Part shown: positions 42,082-49,655 of the stretch, in pieces | Layout of the letters: every line of letters begins with the position of its first letter | Numbering within the stretch: the first letter of the stretch is position 1 | NCBI GenBank assembly: GCA_023701135.1 | Contig: JAMPXP010000017.1 | Location: 54,780 to 118,779, forward strand | Direction of reading: 5' to 3' | Length of the DNA: 64,000 nucleotides | DNA from: Desulfobacula sp. | GTDB taxonomy: Bacteria > Desulfobacterota > Desulfobacteria > Desulfobacterales > Desulfobacteraceae | The notes under the pieces: model-generated | Told to the model about the DNA's origin: nothing | The model's input: the letters and a program-made list of their open reading frames with translations, nothing else | The model's database searches: none | Translations under genes and position numbers: made by a program

Positions 42082-43953
42082 TCAGCTCAAAGTCTGGAGC
42101 AGCCGGTAAAGGGTCCGGCCCGCCAGGATATCGCCGGAGATGACGCCGATGACCTTATCGTCTTCCACAACGGGCATGGCCGATATATCATAATTTTCAA
42201 GTTTCCGGATGCAGTCGATGATGCCGGCATCCGGGGGGGTGGTGATAACATCGGCCGTCATGACACGGGTCAGGGGGGCATCCATGGGCAGTTTGGAGGC
42301 CATGGCCTTGGTAATATCCCAGTTTGTGACAATGCCGATGAGCTTGCCTTTTTCCGATACCACATTCACAATGGGCACATGGGCTTCCACCAGGAGTCCG
42401 GCTGCATCGGTCACGCTTTTGTCCACGCCGATGGTGGGGGCGTCCTCCATGATGTCCCGCACCGTCCTGGATTTTTCCTTGGACGCGATTCTCTGGACGC
42501 TGATTTTTTCCGCAATTTCACAGGGAAGGCTGTCCGCGTCTTTGCACAGGCCGTCGATGAGTTCTTCCATATTCCTGCGGATAACGGTTTCAAGCTTTTG
42601 AACCGCCGCCTTTCTCCGGGTTTCGGCCAGGGAGGCGAAATCCTCCCGGTTTTTTTCAAGCCAGTCCTGGATGGCGCCGGGATTTCCCAGGATATCCTTT
42701 GGGATCAGCAGGTGGTCCGGGGTCGGGATGATCCGCTCATGGGCCGCATAAATGACCCCGCCGGAATTGACCAGGTAATCCGTGGCAATGAGAACCCCTT
42801 TGTCCCGGTAGACATGGCGTTCCATTTTTCTTCGCCCGGCTTTTCGCTGGGGGTCCGGGGAATAGGTATTGGCCCCTTCCACAATGATCTGCCATTTGCC
42901 CATGCGGTCCGTGGTCATGGAGGGATTGGAGGCGGCCGTCACATCCAGGTAATTGGATATGGGAGAGGCCGGCACAAGGCAGAAGGCGGATTCCATTAAA
43001 AGATTGTCCGAGGCATTGGAAAAAACCGTATTTTTTGATGCCGGGTTGCCCATGACCTGGTCATGGAAATATTTTTGGGTGACGGCCCCGAATTTTGTCC
43101 ACATGTCAAAGAGTTCCTTCCAGGGAAGGCCCTCCCTGTTCAAGAGATACCCGGTTTCATCGCTGATGCCTTTGATGATGGGGGCCGTGTCCGGGTCATA
43201 TTCATGGAAAATCCTTGCCGCATGGGCGCCGACAGCCCCGAACCCCTGGATGAGAACATCCATTTTCTGAGGTTTCGGAAGGGTCATGTGTTTAAACTGG
43301 GGCAGTTGCCTGAGCTTGGGCAGGTGTTCCAGGAGGGCTTTGACGGCCACCACGATGCCGTTGGCAGCCCCGCCCAGTTCGTCAATGCGGTTGCCGCCCA
43401 TGTCGGCGGGTTTGGAAACAGCATTGTTAAGGCCGTTTTCAATGGCGAACAGTTTCATGTCCGCATCATTGGTGCCCACGTCCGGGCCGGGAATATAAAA
43501 CTCCTTGTACCGGTTCAAAAGCCGCCCAAAGCCTTTGATGATGTCTTGCCGGTCTTTTTCAGACAGGTTTTCAGGCTTTACAATGCCGGATTTTCCCCCG
43601 CCAAAGGGAAGGTCTGCGGCGGCATTTTTAAGGGTCATGCCCCGGGCCAGGTTGTGGATGATATCCGGGGTGATATCCGGCAGCATCCTTGTCCCGCCCA
43701 TGGAGGGCGAGCCCATGGCCAGATTGTCCACCACCAGGTATCCTCCGATTTCCAGGGGGCTTTCCTCGTTCCATATGCATGAGACCAAGCGGGGTCCCAA
43801 TCGGTCCACCCGTATGCCCAGGCGTTTCAGCCGGTCCACATCCAGGGGGCCGAATTCAAGAAATCGCAGGGGCCCGTCCTTGATGAGCCTGTTTTTCCGG
43901 ACATTCTGGGGCAGGGTATCATTGAGAAACCGGTTCATTTTTGATGGAATCAT
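42082..43953 (-). CDS. Glu/Leu/Phe/Val dehydrogenase fused to a CBS-domain pair
   Basis: 623 residues, about 180 longer than a usual amino-acid dehydrogenase. Residues about 60-450 are the dehydrogenase: GGTRMLPDITPDIIHNLARGMTLKNAAADLPFGGGKSGI with Lys109 and Lys121 at the substrate-binding positions, GPDVGTNDADM, and the NAD Rossmann VLIQGFGAVGAHAARIF. Residues about 495-615 are two CBS motifs (RTVRDIMEDAPTIGVDKSVTDAAGLLVEA; LTRVMTADVITTPPDAGIIDCIRKLENYDISAMPVVEDDKVIGVISGDIL) that typically sense adenosine nucleotides. It deaminates an amino acid with NAD(P). First to be listed of a leftward set with an unknown protein and PanB; 25 bases separate it from the former. Confidence 0.88.
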   Translation of the reverse strand: MIPSKMNRFLNDTLPQNVRKNRLIKDGPLRFLEFGPLDVDRLKRLGIRVDRLGPRLVSCIWNEESPLEIGGYLVVDNLAMGSPSMGGTRMLPDITPDIIHNLARGMTLKNAAADLPFGGGKSGIVKPENLSEKDRQDIIKGFGRLLNRYKEFYIPGPDVGTNDADMKLFAIENGLNNAVSKPADMGGNRIDELGGAANGIVVAVKALLEHLPKLRQLPQFKHMTLPKPQKMDVLIQGFGAVGAHAARIFHEYDPDTAPIIKGISDETGYLLNREGLPWKELFDMWTKFGAVTQKYFHDQVMGNPASKNTVFSNASDNLLMESAFCLVPASPISNYLDVTAASNPSMTTDRMGKWQIIVEGANTYSPDPQRKAGRRKMERHVYRDKGVLIATDYLVNSGGVIYAAHERIIPTPDHLLIPKDILGNPGAIQDWLEKNREDFASLAETRRKAAVQKLETVIRRNMEELIDGLCKDADSLPCEIAEKISVQRIASKEKSRTVRDIMEDAPTIGVDKSVTDAAGLLVEAHVPIVNVVSEKGKLIGIVTNWDITKAMASKLPMDAPLTRVMTADVITTPPDAGIIDCIRKLENYDISAMPVVEDDKVIGVISGDILAGRTLYRLLQTLS

Positions 43954-43977
43954 GGGTTTTATCCTTATGCTTGCTGA

Positions 43978-45243
43978 TTAATGTAAATTTTTGGCTGCCG
44001 CAACACCGATGCCTGCCCGGATCAAAGCCTCGGCCGTCAGGTTGACGGACCGGTGCTTTTCCAGGTAATTGTCCAGAAGCGGGGCCATCAGGTTGTTGGC
44101 CAGGATATCTTTTTTGGGGATAAAATAATCAAAGATGTCGGAAGGGTGGTCCTTTGTTGCTTCGATTTCCGGTTCCCCGCCTTCGTGCTTGGCCGAAATA
44201 TTGGGAACCTCCTTGGCAATGGCCACCAGTTCCGCTCTCCGGTTATAGGGCTGGAGAACAATGGATTTATAGGTTTCCGTGATATGGTGCTCAAAACGGA
44301 CCTGCTTTTCAAGCCCGAGTTTTTTGCGGATGGCATGGGCTTCCCGGATGGTGTCATTGTTGACGGAATTGGAGAGATTGAAGCCCGCAAGGGGGGTGGA
44401 GCCGTCCTGTCTTGCGAATAATTTCGCCGTCATGAGGGTCCAGAGGATGAACCAGGGGTTGTCGTTGCCCACAAAAACTGAGATCTTGAATTCAATATCC
44501 ACGCCCAGCCGGTGCATGACATAGCCCAGAAGGATGGTGCCGGGATTGACGTTCAATACCTGCTGGATGCCGTAGGTGGTGAAATAGGTCAGGTATTCTT
44601 CGGCCCATTTCAAGGGATAGTGGTTGGGCTGGCCGATACCTCCGAAAAAGCCGGAAAGGGTGGCCGGGCCTCCGGCCAGATGGATATTGCTGCCGTCGGT
44701 TCCCCTGGTGTCAAGGGATTCCACATAGGTGGCGCCCATGATCTGCATGGCCAGGGCCGTGGCCAGGATATCCCCGTTGTCTTGGGCCTGTTCGGCCATA
44801 TTCCTTACCCGGATGAACCGTCCGGGCATGAGTTCTTTTTTGTCGATGGCCTGTTTTGCTTCGGCCATAAGCCAGGGAAAAAACTGCATGGCGCTGATTT
44901 CCAGGGTCACGGCATTGGAAAAATCAACGGAGGTGCTGCCGCCCGTTTCCCCCAGAACGGTTTTGCAATAGTCCTCCATGGAAACAAAGGCCTTTTGGTC
45001 CCGCTGGTTCGTAAGCCATTCAAGATCGGCCACATAGGTGGAATTCAGGGCTTTCAGGCGCTGCATGAGGTTTTCCGGGTCTCTGGCCTGCCTTGCCTTT
45101 TCGTTGATGGCCGCTGCTCCGCCGAAGCGTTCAATGAGGGCGGAAAGCGCATTGACCTGTTGATTGTCCGGGTCTGTAAAAAGCCGGTTCACGATGTCCA
45201 GATCGTTTTGTTCGATCTTAAGCATATCATTAAGACGGGTCAT
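43978..45243 (-). CDS. Unrecognised 421-residue protein in an amino-acid/CoA cluster
   Basis: 421 residues, GAAAGGAA before the ATG. I do not recognise the family. It is soluble and highly ordered looking: an N-terminal helical part (LNDMLKIEQNDLDIVNRLFTDPDNQQVNALSALIERFGG), then an alpha/beta core with IHLAGGPATLSGFFGGIG, LNVNPGTILLGYVMHRLGVDIEFKISVFVGNDNPWFILW and EHHITETYKSIVLQPYNRR. Conserved-looking histidines and glycines suggest an enzyme, perhaps with a barrel fold. It lies between the CBS-fused dehydrogenase and PanB under a shared Lrp regulator, so it probably acts on an amino acid or 2-oxo acid. The role is open. Confidence 0.6.
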   Translation of the reverse strand: MTRLNDMLKIEQNDLDIVNRLFTDPDNQQVNALSALIERFGGAAAINEKARQARDPENLMQRLKALNSTYVADLEWLTNQRDQKAFVSMEDYCKTVLGETGGSTSVDFSNAVTLEISAMQFFPWLMAEAKQAIDKKELMPGRFIRVRNMAEQAQDNGDILATALAMQIMGATYVESLDTRGTDGSNIHLAGGPATLSGFFGGIGQPNHYPLKWAEEYLTYFTTYGIQQVLNVNPGTILLGYVMHRLGVDIEFKISVFVGNDNPWFILWTLMTAKLFARQDGSTPLAGFNLSNSVNNDTIREAHAIRKKLGLEKQVRFEHHITETYKSIVLQPYNRRAELVAIAKEVPNISAKHEGGEPEIEATKDHPSDIFDYFIPKKDILANNLMAPLLDNYLEKHRSVNLTAEALIRAGIGVAAAKNLH

Positions 45244-45283
45244 GGGAGTTCCTTTCGTTTGGGTGTTGTTTTTTTTTGCTTGC

Positions 45284-46132
45284 CTAAGGTTTCATCCGGG
45301 CCAGGAATTTTTCTTTTTCACCGTCCATCATGTGATAGCAGTGCTGGTCTTCGGGAAACCGTCCCTCACGGACATCGGCGCAATAGTCTCGCATGGCTTG
45401 GGTGATGATGGAGGCCACATCACAGTATTTTTTGACAAATTTCGGGGTAAAGGCCTGGAATTGGCCGATGAGGTCGCTGACGATGAGCAGTTGGCCGTCA
45501 CAGTCCTTTCCGGCGCCAATGGAAAAGACCGGGATGGTGAGGGTTTGGGCGATATACCGGGCCACTTCCGGGGGAACGGCCTCCACCAGGAGCATATGGG
45601 CGCCGGCCCTTTGCACGGCCAGGGCATCTTCCACCACCAGGGCCGCATCTTTTGCCGTTCGGCCCTGGGCCTTGTGACCCCCCAGGGCCCCGGAACTCTG
45701 GGGGGTGAGCCCGATATGGCCGATGACAACCATCCCGGCGTCCACAAGGGATCTGATCCGGGAAACCACCCGGGTCCCACCTTCCAGTTTGACGGCATCC
45801 ACATCAGCCTCTTTAAGAAACCGGCCCGCGTTTCTGACGGCATCTTCGTCCGAGGTCTGGTAGCTCATAAAGGGCATATCGCCCACCACAAAGGTATCGG
45901 GGGCGCCCCTTCGGACGGCATCGCAATGGCCGATACACTGGTCCATGGTCACGGGAACCGTGCCCCGATAGCCGTAGACGCACATTCCAAGGGAGTCGCC
46001 CACAAGAATCATATCCAGCCCGGCAGCCTCGGCAAACCGGGCCGTCGGGAAATCGTAGGCAGTGAGCCAGGTGACTTTTTCGCCCGCTTCCTTCATCCTG
46101 TAAAAATCATGAATTGCTTTTTTGACGGCCAT
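45284..46132 (-). CDS. panB: 3-methyl-2-oxobutanoate hydroxymethyltransferase
   Basis: 282 residues, the usual length. TIM-barrel enzyme that makes ketopantoate from 2-oxoisovalerate and methylene-tetrahydrofolate for pantothenate and CoA. Signature blocks: WLTAYDFPTARFAEAAGLDMILVGDSLGM, with the metal-binding Asp, VPVTMDQCIGHCDAVRRGAP, VKLEGG, IGHIGLTPQSSGALGGHKAQGRT (canonical is LGGYKVQGR), and PVFSIGAGKDCDGQLLI. AGGAGG precedes the ATG. No panC or panD is adjacent; the gene follows the Lrp regulator by 54 bases and shares direction with the dehydrogenase fusion, suggesting a link to branched-chain amino acid use. Confidence 0.92.
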   Translation of the reverse strand: MAVKKAIHDFYRMKEAGEKVTWLTAYDFPTARFAEAAGLDMILVGDSLGMCVYGYRGTVPVTMDQCIGHCDAVRRGAPDTFVVGDMPFMSYQTSDEDAVRNAGRFLKEADVDAVKLEGGTRVVSRIRSLVDAGMVVIGHIGLTPQSSGALGGHKAQGRTAKDAALVVEDALAVQRAGAHMLLVEAVPPEVARYIAQTLTIPVFSIGAGKDCDGQLLIVSDLIGQFQAFTPKFVKKYCDVASIITQAMRDYCADVREGRFPEDQHCYHMMDGEKEKFLARMKP

Positions 46133-46186
46133 TTTTCCCTCCTGTAATGATTGGTAAGACCTTTTGATATGATCTGAACCCTGCCT

Positions 46187-46654
46187 TCATATCGGGGCTG
46201 CATCAATGGGCCAGCCCTGGTCGGGTTTGACCTCTGAATAGACAATAAAGGTTTCGATTTTTCCCATGCCCGGTATGGTGGCCAGTTTCTGCTTGATCAG
46301 GTTGCCCAGATCTACCAGGTCCGGGGCCACCACATGGAGAAGATAATCAAATCTTCCCGTGATATGGTAACAGGCCCGGACATTGGGGATTTTATTGATT
46401 TCATCTTCAAGTGTTTCAATGTCCTTCACCCTGTGGCGGTCAAGGGAAATACAGGCAAATCCCTGGGCTTTGAGGCCGAGTTTTTCCGGATCCACAACGG
46501 CCCGGTATCCTTTCAGGATGCCTTTTTCCTCCAGTTTTTTAACGCGGTCCAGCATGGTGGAAGGGGCCAGGCCCGTTTCCTTTGCCAGGTCGCTGTTCTT
46601 TTTTCGCCCGTCTTCCTGTAAGGCTTTCAAGGTCTGTCTATCAATATTATCCAT
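46187..46654 (-). CDS. Lrp/AsnC-family transcriptional regulator
   Basis: 155 residues. N-terminal HTH (QTLKALQEDGRKKNSDLAKETGLAPSTMLDRVKKLEEKGILKGYRAVVDPEKLG, residues about 6-60) and C-terminal RAM/AsnC effector domain (FACISLDRHRVKDIETLEDEINKIPNVRACYHITGRFDYLLHVVAPDLVDL). Family proteins sense amino acids and form octamers on repeated sites. The gene leads the leftward panB / unknown / dehydrogenase-CBS set, so it likely controls amino-acid breakdown in response to its substrate. Palindromes of the TTCGAAT type lie directly upstream (46718-46735, 46785-46803), fitting autoregulation. Ribosome site GGGAG. Confidence 0.92.
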   Translation of the reverse strand: MDNIDRQTLKALQEDGRKKNSDLAKETGLAPSTMLDRVKKLEEKGILKGYRAVVDPEKLGLKAQGFACISLDRHRVKDIETLEDEINKIPNVRACYHITGRFDYLLHVVAPDLVDLGNLIKQKLATIPGMGKIETFIVYSEVKPDQGWPIDAAPI

Positions 46655-46717
46655 CCTGTCTCCCGCAGCAGATTCGTTTTTAAACGGATTTTATAAAATA
46701 AAATTCGATAATTTTAT

Positions 46718-46735
46718 ATTTAATTCGAATTAAAT
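46718..46735. promoter_or_regulatory. Palindromic operator candidate upstream of the Lrp gene (site 1)
   Basis: ATTTAATTCGAATTAAAT is an 18-base perfect palindrome 64 bases before the Lrp start codon. A further copy of its half TTCGA occurs just downstream at about 46703-46709. The AT-rich flanks suit an Lrp-type protein that wraps DNA. Confidence 0.6.
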
Positions 46736-46784
46736 TTTAAAGTCAAGCCATAATATAAAATAATTAATTGATAAAATTATAAAA

Positions 46785-46803
46785 TGTCGAATTTAATTCG
46801 ACA
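46785..46803. promoter_or_regulatory. Palindromic operator candidate upstream of the Lrp gene (site 2)
   Basis: TGTCGAATTTAATTCGACA is a 9+1+9 palindrome, sharing the AATTCGA half with site 1 and lying about 67 bases (six to seven helical turns) further from the gene. The pair resembles repeated binding sites of AsnC/Lrp proteins and sits between this regulator and the divergent YkgJ-type gene. Confidence 0.65.
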
Positions 46804-46929
46804 AGAATATGGCGGCCGCATGGGTTCAGTACCGGACAACACATTTGACTGTTGAGAAAAAACAGGATACATCCAAAATGATCTGATTTTAGGATACCGG
46901 CATTTGAGCAAAAAATAAAGGGATTTGAT

Positions 46930-47649
46930 ATGAACAGCCATGGGGTAGGACCGGATAGGGATGTTCTGAAAAAGATATATTCTCTCTATGATAGGGCCAT
47001 GGGGGACGTGGATGTGGCCCCGGTGTGCCGGAAAAAATGTTCCACCTGCTGCACCTGCAACGTCACCCTGACCCGCCTTGAGGCGGGCCTTCTCATGGAT
47101 TCCCTGGGGATGGAGGGGAAAAAAGACCTTGGGGACCGGATTCAACAGAGGTTTCCGGAAAAGCGCTATATTCCGCGAATGACCACCAACGGATTTGCCA
47201 GGCTGTGCATGGAAGACAGGGAGATCCCGGAGGAGGAAAACGACCCGGCCTTTGGGGCCTGCCCTCTGCTGGAGGATGGTCTGTGCATGGTTTATGAGGC
47301 AAGGCCCTTTGGGTGCCGGGCCCTCCTGTCGGAAACCCGTTGCGGCAGGGAAGGGTTTGCACGGGTTCCTCCCCTGGTGCTGACCCTGAACACCCTTTTT
47401 CTCCAGACCATAGAACACCTGGATCAGAACGGATTTTCAGGAAATCTGTCGGATATGGCCCTGTTTTTATTATCGGGAAGATCCTTTGGCAGCAATACCG
47501 GTAACCTCCATGGGACCTGCTGGGAAGGACTTTTTGTGCACAATGAACAGATTCCCATGCTTATGGTGCCGCCCAAACACCAAAGACGACTCAAGGACTT
47601 GATGGAAGACTTGAAGGGGCTTTTAACCGGCTTGACTTCATCCGGATAA
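46930..47649 (+). CDS. YkgJ-family cysteine-cluster protein
   Basis: 239 residues. The N-terminus holds VCRKKCSTCCTCNVTLTRLEAGLLM, and further cysteines lie in ACPLLEDGLCMVYEARPFGCRALLSETRCG: the CxxxCxxCC and C-x-L-L-x-x-x-x-C-x-x-Y-x-x-R-P-x-x-C pattern of YkgJ/UPF0153 proteins. About eight cysteines probably bind zinc or an iron-sulfur cluster. Related proteins are linked to redox chemistry, but the reaction is unknown. Good AAGGGA ribosome site. It is divergent from the Lrp regulator, sharing its palindrome-rich control region, and is followed by the purine genes after 65 bases. Confidence 0.85.
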   Translation: MNSHGVGPDRDVLKKIYSLYDRAMGDVDVAPVCRKKCSTCCTCNVTLTRLEAGLLMDSLGMEGKKDLGDRIQQRFPEKRYIPRMTTNGFARLCMEDREIPEEENDPAFGACPLLEDGLCMVYEARPFGCRALLSETRCGREGFARVPPLVLTLNTLFLQTIEHLDQNGFSGNLSDMALFLLSGRSFGSNTGNLHGTCWEGLFVHNEQIPMLMVPPKHQRRLKDLMEDLKGLLTGLTSSG

Positions 47650-47714
47650 GTATATTATGAAACTTCTGAGTAAATGAACACCGATGAATTTTACAACCAA
47701 ATTGAGGAAGGGCT

Positions 47715-48398
47715 ATGAGCAAGAATATTGTTGAAAAAATCGATGATCTGGTCAAAATCCGGACTGTCCTTTGCAGCGTGTCGGATAAGACCGGGCTGGA
47801 GACCTTTATTCCCGGCCTTGTGGCGGTAAATCCCGATATCCTGATCCTGTCCACTGGCGGAACGTATAATGCAATAGCGCAAATTCTGGGAAAAAAAGCA
47901 GGGACCTGCCTGAAACAGGTGTCCGATTATACGGGACAGCCGGAAACCCAGGGCGGGCTCGTGAAAACCCTGGATTTTAAGATCTACCTGGGGCTTTTAA
48001 CCGAGACCTATAATGAAGCCCATCAAAACGATCTTAAACGGACCTCGGCCCTGGCCATTGATATGGTGGTGGTGAACCTGTATCCTTTCAGCGATACCGT
48101 TGCCAAAAAGGACGTGACCCCCGAAGAGGCCCGGGGCAATATCGATATCGGCGGGCCCACCATGATCCGGGCTGCAGCCAAAAATTTTATCCGGGTGGCG
48201 CCCGTGGTAAACCCCTTATCCTATCCGACTGTCCTTGAAATCCTGGAGGCTTCAAAGGGCTATCTTTCCCTTAGGGACCGGTTCGATCTGTCCAAAAAAG
48301 CCTTTGAACATACTGCTCTCTATGACCGGGCCATTGCCGGATATCTTGCCTCGCAACCCTTCAGCAGTGTCGAATCCTGCTATACCTCGGGAGAATAA
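47715..48398 (+). CDS. purH: IMP cyclohydrolase (N-terminal half of PurH as a separate gene)
   Basis: 227 residues. Corresponds to the MGS/IMPCHase part only: RTVLCSVSDKTGLETFIPGL, ILSTGGTYNAI, LVKTLDFKIYLGLL (canonical RVKTLHPKIHGGLL), MVVVNLYPF and NIDIGGPTMIRAAAKNF. It closes FAICAR to IMP, the last step of purine synthesis. In most bacteria this is fused to AICAR transformylase; here the gene ends with TAA and the transformylase gene starts 3 bases later. The changed LH-P in the KTLHPK motif (KTLDFK) is notable but the rest of the site is intact. AGGAAGG ribosome site. Confidence 0.85.
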   Translation: MSKNIVEKIDDLVKIRTVLCSVSDKTGLETFIPGLVAVNPDILILSTGGTYNAIAQILGKKAGTCLKQVSDYTGQPETQGGLVKTLDFKIYLGLLTETYNEAHQNDLKRTSALAIDMVVVNLYPFSDTVAKKDVTPEEARGNIDIGGPTMIRAAAKNFIRVAPVVNPLSYPTVLEILEASKGYLSLRDRFDLSKKAFEHTALYDRAIAGYLASQPFSSVESCYTSGE

Positions 48399-48401
48399 GC
48401 C

Positions 48402-49652
48402 ATGTCAAAAGACCTTAAGGAAATGTACAAAACCATTATGGATGACCATTTTACCCCCGGAATGGAAATCTCATTCGTTGACGGGGAAAAGCGCCAGACC
48501 CTTATCTATGAAAAGGTTTCCTGGGTCATTGACGGGGTGAACAAAGGCCTGAGGTACGGGGAAAATCCGGGCCAGGAAGCGGCCCTGTACCGGCTGGTCA
48601 ACGGGAACCTGGTTCTGGGCGGCACCCGGACCCTTGCTCCGGGCAGATACCTGGTGTCGGATATTGAACTGCTTCAGTCGGGAAAGCATCCGGGTAAGAC
48701 CAATCTGACCGATGCGGACAATGCCCTGAACATCCTCAGGTATTTTACCGATACCCCCTGTGTGGTCATTGTCAAGCATAACAACCCCTGCGGGGTGGCC
48801 AGGGCGAAAAGCCTGGAAGAGGCCTTTCACAAAGCCTATATGGCCGACCGAGTGGCGGCTTTCGGCGGCTGCATCGCTGTGAACAAGGCCCTGGACAGGG
48901 CCACGGCCGAGGCCATTGCAGCCCAGTACGCCGAAGTGGTGGTGGCTCCGGAATTTGAAGAAGGGGCCCTGGAGATCCTGGAAGCGAGGAAAAATTTAAG
49001 AGTCATCCGGATCACTGCCATGGATAAACTCCAAACCTTTATCGGTGAGCGGGTGGTGGATTTTAAAAGCCTCATGGACGGGGGTCTGGTTGCCCAGTGG
49101 TCCTTTGTGCCGGAAACCCTGTCCAAAACGGATTTTACCCTGGCCTCCACGGAATACAAGGGAAAGACCTATCGGGTGAACCGGGAGCCCACCCCAGGGG
49201 AATATGAGGACCTGCTCTTCGGGTGGCTGGTGGAATCGGGCATTACCTCCAATTCCGTTATCTACGTCAAGGACAATGCGACCGTGGGCATCGGAACCGG
49301 GGAACAGGACCGGGTGGGCGTGGCGGAAATCGCCGTGGACAAGGCCTACCGCAAGCTGGCGGACCGGTATTGCTTTGAGCGGTATGAAATTTCCTTTGCC
49401 GATCTCACGGACCCGGACAAAAGGGCGGAAATCGAAGCCGATGTAAAGGCCGTCAAGGGCGGCCTCATGGGGTCGGCCATGGTTTCCGACGCTTTTTTCC
49501 CCTTTAGAGACGGCATTGATGTGGGGCTCCGCCAGGGTGTCAAAGCCGTGGTTCAGCCCGGCGGGTCATTGAATGATTACCAGTCCATCGAGGCCTGCAA
49601 CGAACACGGGGCCACCATGGTCTATACCGGCCAGAGAAGCTTTAAACACTGA
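48402..49652 (+). CDS. AICAR transformylase (C-terminal half of PurH as a separate gene)
   Basis: 416 residues. Uses 10-formyl-tetrahydrofolate to formylate AICAR. Signature blocks: LRYGENPGQEAALYR, DADNALNILRYF, VVIVKHNNPCGVARA (catalytic KHxNPCG), DRVAAFGGCIAVN, NSVIYVKDNATVGIGTGEQDRV, GLMGSAMVSDAFFPFRDGIDVGLRQGVKAVVQPGGSLNDYQSIEACNEHGATMVYTGQRSFKH. It starts at its own ATG with GGGAGA upstream, 3 bases after the cyclohydrolase gene, so the two act as a split PurH in a translationally coupled pair. Not a frameshift product, as both parts have complete ends. Confidence 0.92.
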   Translation: MSKDLKEMYKTIMDDHFTPGMEISFVDGEKRQTLIYEKVSWVIDGVNKGLRYGENPGQEAALYRLVNGNLVLGGTRTLAPGRYLVSDIELLQSGKHPGKTNLTDADNALNILRYFTDTPCVVIVKHNNPCGVARAKSLEEAFHKAYMADRVAAFGGCIAVNKALDRATAEAIAAQYAEVVVAPEFEEGALEILEARKNLRVIRITAMDKLQTFIGERVVDFKSLMDGGLVAQWSFVPETLSKTDFTLASTEYKGKTYRVNREPTPGEYEDLLFGWLVESGITSNSVIYVKDNATVGIGTGEQDRVGVAEIAVDKAYRKLADRYCFERYEISFADLTDPDKRAEIEADVKAVKGGLMGSAMVSDAFFPFRDGIDVGLRQGVKAVVQPGGSLNDYQSIEACNEHGATMVYTGQRSFKH

Positions 49653-49655
49653 TGC

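Noticed and set aside
47715..49652. Frameshift as explanation for split purH
   Set aside because: The transformylase has its own ATG and ribosome site, and both proteins are complete, so a natural split is more likely. Raw reads were not available.
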